The notes under the pieces were generated by a model that was not told where the DNA came from, searched no databases, and saw only the letters and a program-made list of their open reading frames with translations. This document shows positions 21,557 through 30,523 of a DNA stretch of 64,000 nt, in pieces. Source of the stretch: Chloropicon primus (Eukaryota; Chlorophyta; Chloropicophyceae; Chloropicales; Chloropicaceae); assembly GCA_023205875.1 (NCBI GenBank), contig CP060757.1:310001-374000 (forward strand), read 5' to 3'. The position numbers and the translations under genes were made by a program. Position 1 is the first letter of the stretch; each line of letters begins with the position of its first letter.

Positions 21557-23386
21557 ATGAGTGTGACTGGGAGGATGACGAGGTCGTCCAACGCCTGGAC
21601 GAGCAAACCGGCCGCGGGGTCCAGGTTTGCTGCGTCGGGTTCCAGGAGAGGAGGGAAGATTTTGTGGAAGACTCCGACTTCGACTCCTCTTAGTAGTAGG
21701 AAGAATGAGACGAGTGTGGGAAGGGTTTCGGAGGTGGGGAGCCAGGCGAGGGCGTGGAAGTTGAGCGCTACTGGGAACAAGAACGCCATCGTGAAGGCCG
21801 CGGCCGCCGACGAGCCGGAGGAGAAGAAGATCTTTGGAATGTCCATGATCTCCATCGGAAAGTTCGTCTCCTTGGCGTTCATGTTCTTCTGCATTCTGTT
21901 CAACTACACGATCCTGAGGGACACCAAGGACGTCCTCGTGGTCACCGCCCCGGGAAGTGGAGCCGAGATCATCCCGTTCCTGAAGACGTGGCTGAACCTT
22001 CCACTGGCGTTTGGATTCATGTGGCTTTACTCGAAGCTCTCCAACGTCATGTCCCCCCAGAGGCTGTTCTACACGATCATCTTCCCGTTCTTGGCGTTCT
22101 TCACCTCGTTCGCCTTCGTGATCTACCCGCTCAAGGACTTCATCCACCCTTACGGCGCGATGGACGCCGTGCTGCAGGTGGTGGGGCAGAGGTTCTCGGC
22201 CCCCCTGGCCATCATCAGCAACTGGAGTTTCTGCCTGTTCTACGTCGCCTCGGAGTTGTGGGGATCCGTCGTGGTCTCCGTCCTGTTCTGGGGGTTCGCC
22301 AACCAGATCTGCACGGTCGACGAGGCCAAGCAGTTCTACCCGCTGTTTGGTCTTGGAGCCAACGTCGCTCTTATCTTCAGCGGTAGGGCCGTCAAGTACT
22401 TTTCTCAGATCAGGGCCAACTTGCCACCGGGCGTCGATGGGTGGGCGCTCTCCCTCAAGGGAATGATGTCCCTGGTCCTCGGATTCGGGCTCCTCATCGC
22501 CCTGAACTACTTCTTGGTCAACAAGTTCCTCTTGCCAAGGGCCAAGCTGCCAACGTCGGCCAAGCCAAAGACCAAGAAGAAGAAGTCCAACATGTCCGTG
22601 CCCGAGTCCCTCAAGTTCTTGGCCGGCCAGAAGTACATCAGGGACCTCGCCACCCTCGTGGTCGCCTACGGAATCAGCATCAACCTCGTGGAGGTCACCT
22701 GGAAGAGCAAGATCAAGGCCCAGTTCCCGAACCCTAACGACTACAGTGCCTTCATGGGAGACTTCTCCACCTACACCGGAATCGTCACCTTCACCATGAT
22801 GCTTGTGTCCAGGTTCATCTTCAGGAAGTTCGGATGGGGAACCGCCGCTTTGATCACGCCAATCGTGCTCTTCGTTACCGGTATCGCCTTCTTCTCCCTG
22901 GTCCTGTTCAGCGAGGCTCTTACCCCATCCATTGCTGCGCTTGGCATGACCCCACTGTTCGCCGCGGTCTTGGTTGGTGCCGCCCAGAACATCTTCTCCA
23001 AGTCGTCCAAGTACTCCTTGTTCGACCCTTGCAAGGAGATGGCTTACATTCCTTTGGACCAGGAGACCAAGGTCAAGGGCAAGGCCGCCATCGACGTGGT
23101 GTGCAACCCTCTCGGAAAGTCCGGTGGTGCCTTGATCCAGCAGTTCCTCATCTTGGGATTCGGATCCTTGTCGGCTTCCACCCCATACCTGGCCGTCTTC
23201 TTGTTCGGCATCATCGCCTTGTGGATCAAGGCCTCCCTGTCCCTGAACGAGCAGTTCACTGAGGTCACCAAGGAGGAGATCAAGAGCGAGATGGCGGAGT
23301 CCGAGGGCGAGGTCAAGATCGAGTCCAAGGTCGGTGAGGGAGGATTCGTCGACGGAGAGGTCGTCCCTAAGGACAAGGAGAATTAA
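21557..23386 (+). CDS. NTT: Plastid ATP/ADP translocase (NTT family)
   Basis: NTT carriers exchange ATP for ADP across the plastid inner envelope. The true ATG is 21557 (MSVTGRMTRSS); the (ACG)n run upstream is non-coding because the frame there opens only with GTG. The protein is 609 residues. About 90 N-terminal residues rich in Ser, Arg and Thr form a transit peptide. KFVSLAFMFFCILFNYTILRD starts the carrier domain; LRDTKDVLVVTAPGSGAEI, FWGFANQICTVDEAKQFYPL, YGISINLVEVTWKSKIK and FDPCKEMAYIPLDQE are NTT hallmarks, with about 11-12 hydrophobic segments. The tail is acidic and soluble. Single exon. Confidence 0.95.
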   Translation: MSVTGRMTRSSNAWTSKPAAGSRFAASGSRRGGKILWKTPTSTPLSSRKNETSVGRVSEVGSQARAWKLSATGNKNAIVKAAAADEPEEKKIFGMSMISIGKFVSLAFMFFCILFNYTILRDTKDVLVVTAPGSGAEIIPFLKTWLNLPLAFGFMWLYSKLSNVMSPQRLFYTIIFPFLAFFTSFAFVIYPLKDFIHPYGAMDAVLQVVGQRFSAPLAIISNWSFCLFYVASELWGSVVVSVLFWGFANQICTVDEAKQFYPLFGLGANVALIFSGRAVKYFSQIRANLPPGVDGWALSLKGMMSLVLGFGLLIALNYFLVNKFLLPRAKLPTSAKPKTKKKKSNMSVPESLKFLAGQKYIRDLATLVVAYGISINLVEVTWKSKIKAQFPNPNDYSAFMGDFSTYTGIVTFTMMLVSRFIFRKFGWGTAALITPIVLFVTGIAFFSLVLFSEALTPSIAALGMTPLFAAVLVGAAQNIFSKSSKYSLFDPCKEMAYIPLDQETKVKGKAAIDVVCNPLGKSGGALIQQFLILGFGSLSASTPYLAVFLFGIIALWIKASLSLNEQFTEVTKEEIKSEMAESEGEVKIESKVGEGGFVDGEVVPKDKEN

Positions 23387-23566
23387 ATATGAAGAATTCT
23401 TGAGGCAGTGCTTAATTGTTTCTAAATTCAAAAATTTTTATGCTTTACGAAATGGCGAGACCTTGCTGGAGCACTGCAAGCGCTCCCCCTCCCCCCTCTC
23501 TCTTCCTCTCCCCCTCTCTCTCTCCGGAAGGAAAAGGGCCGCAGCGCAACGCCGGGAGGAGAGCGT

Positions 23567-24604
23567 TCACGTCTTCGTCTTCTTGGCCTCTGGCTCCCCG
23601 GAGTCGTCGCCGTCGTCCAACTTCTCCTTCCCCCGGGCAACGTTGGGCGGGGACGACAGGGCCGCCTGCTCCTCAGGGGAGACTTGGCCTCCGGGCGTCT
23701 TCGACTTCTGCAGCTCGCGCCAGAGGTTGATGGCGACCTTGGTCTGCTTCAAGATGCCGCCCTCCTCCTCCGCCTCCTCATCCGAGTCCAAGCTGCCCAC
23801 CAGCTGTGGCAAAGATGCGATGTTCGCGTTGGTTTCCGCCTCTCCGGTCCCTGGGGGGCTGTCGCCCAGGCCCTCCTCCACCTGGCTCTTGGCGTCCGCG
23901 GAGACCACAAAGATGGTCTCCTCCACCTGCTTCACGAGCCTCTTCAGGATGGTCGTGGAGCAGAACGGCTGCCTCACCACGTTCGCGAGGAAGGGGCTGC
24001 GCAGCAGCAAGCCGGTCTTCTTGTCATGCTTCTTGAGGATCTTCACGAGACCGATGTAATTCAGCTCGCACCAGTGGAGGAGCAGAACGATCTCGCCGTG
24101 CAGGTGGACCGAGGCGCTCCTCAGGCTTATGTTCTCCCTCTCGTTCCTGGCGACCTTCAGCCTGTCCGCGAGGTCCTTCACGCGGATGATGAGCTCCTCC
24201 TCTCGCTTGATGAAGTAGTCGTTAAACTTGGTGATCTCCAGGTTCAGCTTGGAGACGAAGGCGCCCTCCTGAGGCGTGAGCAGACTGTTGCCCTGGCCGT
24301 GCTCAACCCCCCTGTCGCTCCCCTCCCCGCCTTCCCCCCTGGCCCCGGCTTTGCTCGCGGATCCCGGAGAGTGCACCCCGCACGCCTGCCTTCCCTTGGC
24401 ATCCTCCGCCACTTCCTTGGCCCCTGCCTCGGAGTAATCCGGGCAGCAGCACTTTTGCGTCCCCTCGTCCTCCTCCGTGTTCGCTGGCGTCGTCGGCGAT
24501 ATTCCCTTCAGCTGCTTCTTCAGCTCCTTGTAACTCAAGAACTTTGGCTTCAGCTCCTTCGGAACCTCGCTTATCTGGTCCTTGAGCAACTTGCCGAACT
24601 TCAT
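23567..24604 (-). CDS. SPX-domain protein
   Basis: SPX domains sense phosphate status by binding inositol pyrophosphates. ATG 24604 begins MKFGKLLKDQISEVPKE, the SPX N-terminus, then FLSYKELKKQLKGI; frames extending upstream start elsewhere and run through simple repeats. The protein is 345 residues. A variable insert (about 45-110) precedes the second SPX part, KLNLEITKFNDYFIKREEEL, and the third contains GLVKILKKHDKKTG (about 190), whose lysines form the ligand site. The C-terminal ~130 residues are acidic and carry no recognised domain, so this is a stand-alone SPX protein rather than an SPX-EXS or SPX-MFS transporter. Confidence 0.9.
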   Translation of the reverse strand: MKFGKLLKDQISEVPKELKPKFLSYKELKKQLKGISPTTPANTEEDEGTQKCCCPDYSEAGAKEVAEDAKGRQACGVHSPGSASKAGARGEGGEGSDRGVEHGQGNSLLTPQEGAFVSKLNLEITKFNDYFIKREEELIIRVKDLADRLKVARNERENISLRSASVHLHGEIVLLLHWCELNYIGLVKILKKHDKKTGLLLRSPFLANVVRQPFCSTTILKRLVKQVEETIFVVSADAKSQVEEGLGDSPPGTGEAETNANIASLPQLVGSLDSDEEAEEEGGILKQTKVAINLWRELQKSKTPGGQVSPEEQAALSSPPNVARGKEKLDDGDDSGEPEAKKTKT

Positions 24605-25123
24605 GGTCGTGTCGTACCTCGAGATGAAAAACCTACTACTGGAACCAAAACAAAACACACAACAACAAAACAGAACGGAAACCCGACTTGCTAGGACAAG
24701 GACATGACCTTCCGCGGTGACAAAGGATCCGAGAAGACGCCACGCGCGCTCCTCGCTCTGCCTATCCACGCGACTCGACCTTCTCACTCTATCATCAACA
24801 ACAACAACAACAACGTCATCGTCATCGTCGTCGTCGTCATCATCATGGCGAGGAGAAAGGACCCGAGACAAAGAGGAATAAAAGGTTTAGCTCGACGCGC
24901 GTCGTAAGAGAGCGAGAAAGATGATTCAACAAGAAAGAAAAAAAAAAACGTAAACGAAGGACCGACCGAAGGTACTTGTGTCGCGTCGTCCCTCGTCCCT
25001 CGTCCACTCACCCCCTTGCTCGACCGTGCGCTTCGCTTCGAAGAATGAAGGTATCTTCTCAATCGATCGCGATCGCGATGAAAGTGTGTTTTATCGATCG
25101 GCGGACGATCACGATCACTGATC
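24605..25123. other. Divergent intergenic region SPX / eIF2A
   Basis: Simple repeats of CAACAA, GTCATC and GATCGC type occur at about 24795-24845 and 25055-25120, plus CCCTCGT repeats near 24985. No gene is seen. Confidence 0.5.
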
Positions 25124-25606
25124 ATGGCGGACCTTACAGTGTTAGGTGAGTGAGGGAGGACGAGCGAGAGGAGAGAGGCAAACGATCGCGATCGCGAACA
25201 CCGCATGCATCTTTTGTTACGCACGCGCATGCATGTATTCGTGCATTCGTTCGTGCGTTTGTTCGTGCTGTGCGCTCTTGCGAAGAAGATGGGATGGGCT
25301 CGGGCTCGGGCTCGGGTGGGAAGAGGTTGTGGCGTGGCGTATATGGCGTGACGACGTCGTGGAGCTGTTGAGCTGCGCTGCGCTGGAGGGGACTGTCTCT
25401 CTGACGGGTTTTGTGTTTTGTGTTTTGTGTTTTGTTTTGCCTCTTCTTTTTCTTTTCTTTTTTTGTCCTCCTGAAGAGCGAACGCCAGAAGGGACGGCCG
25501 TGCGCGGCGGCGTCCGGGATGCCTTCGAGCTCAAGGGGAATGGAGACAGGTGAGTCGGTCAAAGGCGAGTGTCGCGGTCATCCTGGACTGCCGGGCTGAC
25601 TCGTTT

Positions 25607-25646
<40 letters not shown>

Positions 25647-27186
25647 CACCTGCGCGCACCTGCACAGAACGAGTGCGAGCGTCATGGAGATATCTCACCA
25701 GACAGGCCTCGTGTTGATGTCCAGCAGCGACAGCGTCGTCGTGCAAGATGCCCGGGACTCGTACAAGACGGTCTTCTCCTCGCCCATGAAGCACGTCGTG
25801 GGCCTGGACGTGTCCCCTCTGGGGAACTTCCTCGTCACCTACCAGAGGCCGATCAAGGACCAGCCGAACGAGAAGAACCTCAAAGTGTTCGCCCTGCGTT
25901 CGCAAGACAGGGACGAGTCTGGAAACCCAACGGAGGTGTACGCCCAGCCCCAGAAGCAGGCCTCGCAGGACATGTGGCCCCTGTACCAGTTTGACCAGAA
26001 CGAGGAGCACATGTACAGGTCGGTGGCCAACGAGGTGCACGCGATCAAGACCGCCGCGTACGGAGACGGGATAGCGAAGAAGCTGAGGGTCAAAGGGCTC
26101 AACACGTTCGCCATCTCCAAGGGGCCGGAGCCGAAGGTCGCAGTGTATTGCCCGGAGAGCAAAGGGGCCCCGGGGTCAGTCCAAATTTTCGACCTGGAGA
26201 CGGACTTCTCGAGCGAGAGCAAGTCGAACCCCCAACCCAGCGCGCGGAGGTCCTTCTACAGGTCGTCGAGGGCGAAGCTGATGTGGAACGCCTCCGGAAA
26301 GGCCTTGCTGGCGTGGGCGTTCTCGGACGTGGACAAGACGAACCAGAACTACTTTGGAGAGCAGTCTCTTCATTTCTTGTCCGCGGATGGAGACCGGGAG
26401 CAGCTCGTGGAGCTCAAGGACGGGCCCATCCACGACGTGAAGTGGGCCCCGAACGGGCAGCATTTCGTGGCCATCCATGGGTTCATGCCCGCCAAGGCGA
26501 CCCTTTTCGACCACAAGTGCAAACCGATTTACGACTTTGGCAGCGGTCCTAGAAACACCGTGGAGTGGAGCCCTTTCAGCAGGTTCCTGGTCATTGGCGG
26601 CTTTGGCAACCTCCCGGGAGACATCGAGTTCTACGACAAGAAGGCGGACGGGAAGTGCAAGGTCATGGGCAAGGTCAGGGCGGCCTGCACCGTGAACTGC
26701 GGCTGGGCCCCGGATGGCAGGCACCTCATCACGTCCACCACCTCCCCCAGGCTGAGGGTCGATAACGGGTTCAAGGTCTTCCACTACAACGGCGACCTCG
26801 TCCACGAGCAGAAGGTTGATGTGCTCCTGCAAGTGGATTTCGGCCCCAGCCCCCCCGACCTCTACCAGGACAGGCCAGCGTCCCCCGACAAGGTCAAGAA
26901 GAGTTTAGCAAAGGCGGCGAGCGGGGGGAGCTCTGGCTCCAGACCCGCCGCTTACGTCCCCCCTCACCTCAAGAACAAGGGCGGCGGGGGCTCCAGGTCC
27001 AACTTCAGCCTGGCGTACGACAAGACGGAGAAGGGCCCAGGGAAAATCAAATCCCAGCCGGGCGGCAGGTCCAGCAGCAACTTGCCTCCTGGGGCGGAGC
27101 TCGCGCAGTCCAAGTCTGCGGCCAAGAACGCCAAGAGGAGGGCGAAGAAGAAGGCCGCAGCGGCAGCGGCTGCGGCAGGGCAGTGA
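25124..27186 (+). CDS. EIF2A: Translation initiation factor eIF2A, three exons
   Basis: eIF2A is a WD-repeat factor in alternative initiator-tRNA delivery. The exon model is 25124-25145, 25489-25549 and 25668-27186 (introns 343 and 118 bp, both GTGAGT), giving 533 residues. Exon 1 is a 22-nt coding micro-exon (MADLTVL). Joining restores an N-terminus reading EGTAVRGGVRDAFELKG before SVMEISHQTG. The beta-propeller includes KVAVYCPESKGAPGSVQIF, VDKTNQNYFGEQSLHFL, GPIHDVKWAPNG, GFMPAKATLFDHKC and ITSTTSPRLRVDNGFKVFHY, all diagnostic. The C-terminus is Lys/Ala-rich (KNAKRRAKKKAAA). If exon 1 is wrong the first safe ATG is 25684. Confidence 0.9.
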
Positions 27187-27325
27187 GGAAGGGATCAATT
27201 GAACGAATCAATCGTTGCGGTTTCAATGGATTCAAAAAGCAAACGCACCACCCACCGAGGTTGTCGAAATAAAAGAAACACGAGAGTATCATATATCTAA
27301 TATAGAGGGTGAGGTCACCGCGACG

Positions 27326-27359
<34 letters not shown>

Positions 27360-27382
27360 GGGTCTCTTATCTGATAGTTTGA

Positions 27383-27387
27383 TTACA
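27383..27387 (-). terminator. Poly(A) signal TGTAA of RPS24
   Basis: On the minus strand TGTAA lies about 49 nt past the RPS24 stop, just before a (GA)n run at about 27330-27357 in the convergent gap with eIF2A. Confidence 0.5.
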
Positions 27388-27435
27388 TATAGATGTATGC
27401 GGGTCACATCACTTTCCAGGATGATCGCCAACCCC

Positions 27436-27987
27436 TTACTTCTTGGCGGTGAGGGCAGCCTTCTTTCCTCCTCTGAGCTTCTTGGCTCTGTTCTTCCTCT
27501 CCTTGATCTGCTTACGGGACTTTCTAGTGTGCTCAAGGAGGTTAACCCTGGCCAGTCTGTACTTGAGCTCGAACTTCTTGGCAGCGACAACGGAGTCGTA
27601 GATGAGACCAAATCCGGTGGTCTTTCCGCCTCCGAAAGCGGTCTTGAATCCGAAAACAATGATTCCCTCAGGGTCCTTGACGTCGTACATCTTGGCTATC
27701 TTCTCCGAGATCTCGGCCTGCGAAGGGAGGAGGGAAAAGAAAAGAAAACAGGTCAGCCCAGGGTCCCGCCGCAGACACGCTTGCTCTCCGAGCCGAGGCC
27801 TTCTTCTTCTTCTTCTTCGCCAGCGAACAGCAGCAGCAAACAGAAAACCCAAAGCGACGAAGAAAAGGAGAGAGCGCACGACGAAGAAGAGACAGAAGGG
27901 AGAAGCTCAAGCCCTTCCTCCCATACGAACCCCCTCGTGCCCCCTCCCTCTCTCCGTGCCTTCCCACGCCCAAGACCCAACAGAAGA

Positions 27988-28030
<43 letters not shown>

Positions 28031-28144
28031 CTTTGGAACGTTCGCTCTTCCCGGGTGGAGAACATCGATAACGAATTGCTTCCTCTGGAGAAGTCTGTTC
28101 GTCATAAACTTCCTCGTTCTAATTCTGCAAGCCTTGTCCGACAT
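27436..28144 (-). CDS. RPS24: 40S ribosomal protein S24 (eS24), two exons
   Basis: eS24 is a small-subunit protein needed for 18S rRNA maturation. Exon 1 (28031-28144) encodes [20 protein letters not shown] through GRANVPK; the intron is 27718-28030 (313 bp); exon 2 (27436-27717) starts [15 protein letters not shown]. The total is 131 residues. [35 protein letters not shown] and [18 protein letters not shown] match eukaryotic S24. The intron contains a long run (27990-28027) that reads (GA)n on the coding strand right after the GTAAGA donor. It is divergent from the PHD gene. Confidence 0.96.
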
Positions 28145-28720
28145 CGTGACCGTGTGCGCGACTAAAAGTAACCAATATAACACAGAACCCCCTCAAGCGC
28201 CACTCTCTCTTCGCTCTCTCTCTCTCTCGCTCGCTCTCTCGCGTTCTTCGCTCTTCTTCGCCTCGTCCGGGCGCTCGAGAGTAGGAATCCCATCTTGAAG
28301 GGGTGGAAAAAAAATGCATTTTGGAGGCGGCGGCGGCGTTGAACTTTTCCGAAGATATTACGTACTCTTTCCCTGGAATGGAAAAAATTAATGTATTCTG
28401 TACATGACGTTTGTTAATCTGGGGAAAGTTGGGTTGGGTTCCCGCCAAAATATGAGGAAGAACGAAGGGAACGAGGGACGGTGCGCTCGCCGATCGATCG
28501 TAGGGTGAGGCCTTTGTGTTTTGGGGTGATCGAGCTCGAGGGGAGGGGAGGGGATTGGAGTGATCGAAGGGTCTCGTCTTGCTCTTTCGAATGATGCCAT
28601 CACTTTTGCTGAGACTTTCATTCTTTTTCTTTTTTTTCTTTGGAACGTCGTCGTCAGCAGCACCAGCACCAGCACCAGCATCCTCTGCTTTGCACAGCAA
28701 ACAAAAACAGCGAAAGCAGG
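28145..28720. other. Divergent intergenic region RPS24 / PHD-finger gene
   Basis: A CT tract (about 28203-28250) lies just upstream of RPS24 and reads GA on its coding strand. A TTCCCGCCAAAA at 28439-28450 resembles an E2F site. A (CAGCAC)n-like run is at about 28655-28680, and a CACAG acceptor-like site near 28695 could end a 5'-UTR intron of the PHD gene. Confidence 0.5.
28439..28450. promoter_or_regulatory. E2F-like element upstream of PHD/CDCA7-like gene
   Basis: TTCCCGCCAAAA, whose complement TTTTGGCGGGAA resembles the classic TTTGGCGGGAA form of E2F sites. It lies 270 bp before the PHD gene ATG. CDCA7-family genes are E2F/Myc targets in animals; the link here is inference. Confidence 0.35.
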
Positions 28721-29305
28721 ATGACGCCGCCTCAGGAGACTAGGGTCGTCGCGATGCAGCTACGTTTGAGCGAGGTGTACAAGAAGGCGTCGGCGAGAAC
28801 GCGCTCGTCTTCGTCTACCCTGGTGACCACCATCTCTATGGACCGAGTGACGAGGCCCCTCGACGAGAACGACGACCAGTGCAGAGCTTGCGGGAAGGAG
28901 GGGAAGCTCGTGTGCTGCGACGGGTGCCCCGCGGCGTTCCACCCCGAGTGCGTGGGCCTGGACGCCTACGACCTTCCGCAGGGGGACTGGTACTGCGCAA
29001 AGTGCGAGGGCGGGAGGGGGCGACGGCCCGCGGCGGAGTGCGTGGATTACGAGGCCGAGAGGCAGAAGCGCATCGAGTCGAACAGGCAGAAGATGTTCAA
29101 GCTGATCCTGGGCGCCAAGGCGTCCCTGACGAAGCAGGCGAACGCGAGGAAGGAGAATATGGCGGCCGCCAGGCAGGCGAGACTCTTGCTGGGCGCGGGG
29201 GCCAAGCCGAAGAGGGGCTCCCCGCGCCGCACCAGGGCGGCCGCGAGGCCCAACACGAGGCAGAAGACTAGGTCCATCCGCACGTCCGCGAGGCTGAGGG
29301 GGTAG
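28721..29305 (+). CDS. PHD-finger protein, frame ends at TAG before a zf-4CXXC region
   Basis: From ATG 28721 (MTPPQETRV) the frame runs 194 residues. It has one canonical C4HC3 PHD finger at about 53-95 (CRACGKEGKLVCCDGCPAAF then HPECVG, GDWYCAKC), a domain that reads histone H3 tails. A basic Lys/Arg/Ala tail follows (AGAKPKRGSPRRTRAAARP). The frame stops at TAG 29303-29305. Coding-like sequence continues in the same frame directly after this stop (see next entry), so the natural product is probably longer and this 194-residue version may be a truncated product, a sequencing artefact or a recoded gene. Intron-based explanations do not work because flanking sequence on both sides looks coding. 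Confidence 0.7.
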   Translation: MTPPQETRVVAMQLRLSEVYKKASARTRSSSSTLVTTISMDRVTRPLDENDDQCRACGKEGKLVCCDGCPAAFHPECVGLDAYDLPQGDWYCAKCEGGRGRRPAAECVDYEAERQKRIESNRQKMFKLILGAKASLTKQANARKENMAAARQARLLLGAGAKPKRGSPRRTRAAARPNTRQKTRSIRTSARLRG

Positions 29306-29900
29306 AACGTGCCGAGCGACGAGGAGATCAAGTTCTTCGAGGCGCTGTCGTGCGACTACGTCGAGAGGGACGGGAAGTTGATCCTGGATGATGGCAAGGA
29401 CAGCCAGAAGAACCAGGAGAGGATGGAGAAGGTCCTCGCCCACAGGTGCGACAGCAAGGGCCGGGATCACCTGCTACTTTTGCAGGCAAAAGAAGTTGTG
29501 CGGGGAGCCCAACTGCCCGAGGTGAAGCACGCGGATCACGGTCGCGAAGGAGTGCACAGGCAAGAGCGACTGCTCGAGGTGCCACTCCGCCACCGGGAAG
29601 TTCTTCAGAGCCTGCCTCCTCCTCATCCGGTGCGGCCTCGTCCTCGAGGCCTTGAGGAAGGAGATGGAGGAGGGGACTTGGCTTTGCCCCGAGGAGGACC
29701 ACCCCGAGTCGGGCTGGATCTGCAACTCCTCCGTCTGCATGAGCAGGAGGGGCTTGTGCCCGACGGGAATCGCCATCTACGGGGCGCAGGAGAGGGGATT
29801 TCCTTCCGCGGCCCACTATGTCCAGGCAAAGATGCTCAAGCACAAGAAGAAGAACAGCAGCACTTGCAAACCAGTGGCGACGACGTGCGAGCTGAAGTGA
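29306..29900 (+). pseudogene. Interrupted continuation of the PHD gene with CDCA7-type (zf-4CXXC_R1) zinc finger
   Basis: After the TAG, the same frame reads NVPSDEEIKFFEALSCDYVE and on to HRCDSKGR (29306-29464) with normal codon use. A one-base shift at 29465 then leads to ITCYFCRQKK, NCPR, a TGA at 29523-29525, and STRITVAKECTG, SDCSRCHSATGKFF, GTWLCPEE, GWICNSSVCMSRRGLCPTGI, ending in TGA at 29898-29900. The pattern C-x2-C-RxK with the late W-x-C-x4-C-x6-C-x-TGI block matches the zinc finger of CDCA7, a nucleosome-remodelling cofactor of HELLS/DDM1. The TGA falls where the second Cys of a CPRC pair would sit. Three disruptions (TAG, +1, TGA) suggest a young pseudogene or sequence errors; recoding is a remoter option. 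Confidence 0.6.
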
Positions 29901-30523
29901 TGGGAAATCACCCACGCCCTTGTTGTTGCGTGTCACACACAGAATAAGCTCTGAGCAAGAACAAAGACACACGCGTGTGTAGTAGACATGAGACACATCC
30001 ATCGAAATCCATCGAATGAGGAACTCCCCAAGGAACACCCCCACTCCCTCCTCCCTCGTCCCTCGTCCCTCGTCCCTCGTGTTTTCTCGATTTCTCGTAC
30101 ACTCTTTCTTGACCCCCTTCCTTTTTCCGGTCCACCTTGGGGTTTACTTAAGGAAATACGATCCTTTGACCCAACCCATTCAAAAATAGCCCGCGGAGAG
30201 AGAGGGGGGAGGGAAGGGGGAGAGAAAGCAAAGGCGCCCACTTGATCGCCTGATTGTGGATCGGATCAAGGAGGGCAAGGGACATTGCTCGACACTGTTG
30301 GCGTTGCTTGTTGCATTGAGGAGACATCGGGAATTGAGGACACTGGAGTGAGGCACGCCAAGCAAGGAGGAGGTGAGGTGGTATGGTAACGAGCGGTCGT
30401 GGAGTCCGCCTCGGGTGCCAAAGTATCTCCCTTAGGTTCCTCACTGGAGGAGCTTGTGACTAGAGTGGAGTACTGGTACTGGTAGCGTGAGATTGAGATT
30501 GAGTAAGAGAGCCAGGGGGCGTG
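29901..30523. other. Intergenic region before the giant secreted-protein gene
   Basis: CCCTCGT repeats occur at about 30048-30080 and a G/A-rich run near 30195-30230. No gene is seen. It should hold the promoter and leader of the gene at 30524. Confidence 0.45.

Noticed and set aside
29466-29900. Selenocysteine at the TGA in the CDCA7-like domain as the sole explanation
   Set aside because: It cannot account for the upstream TAG or the one-base shift; kept only as a remote option.
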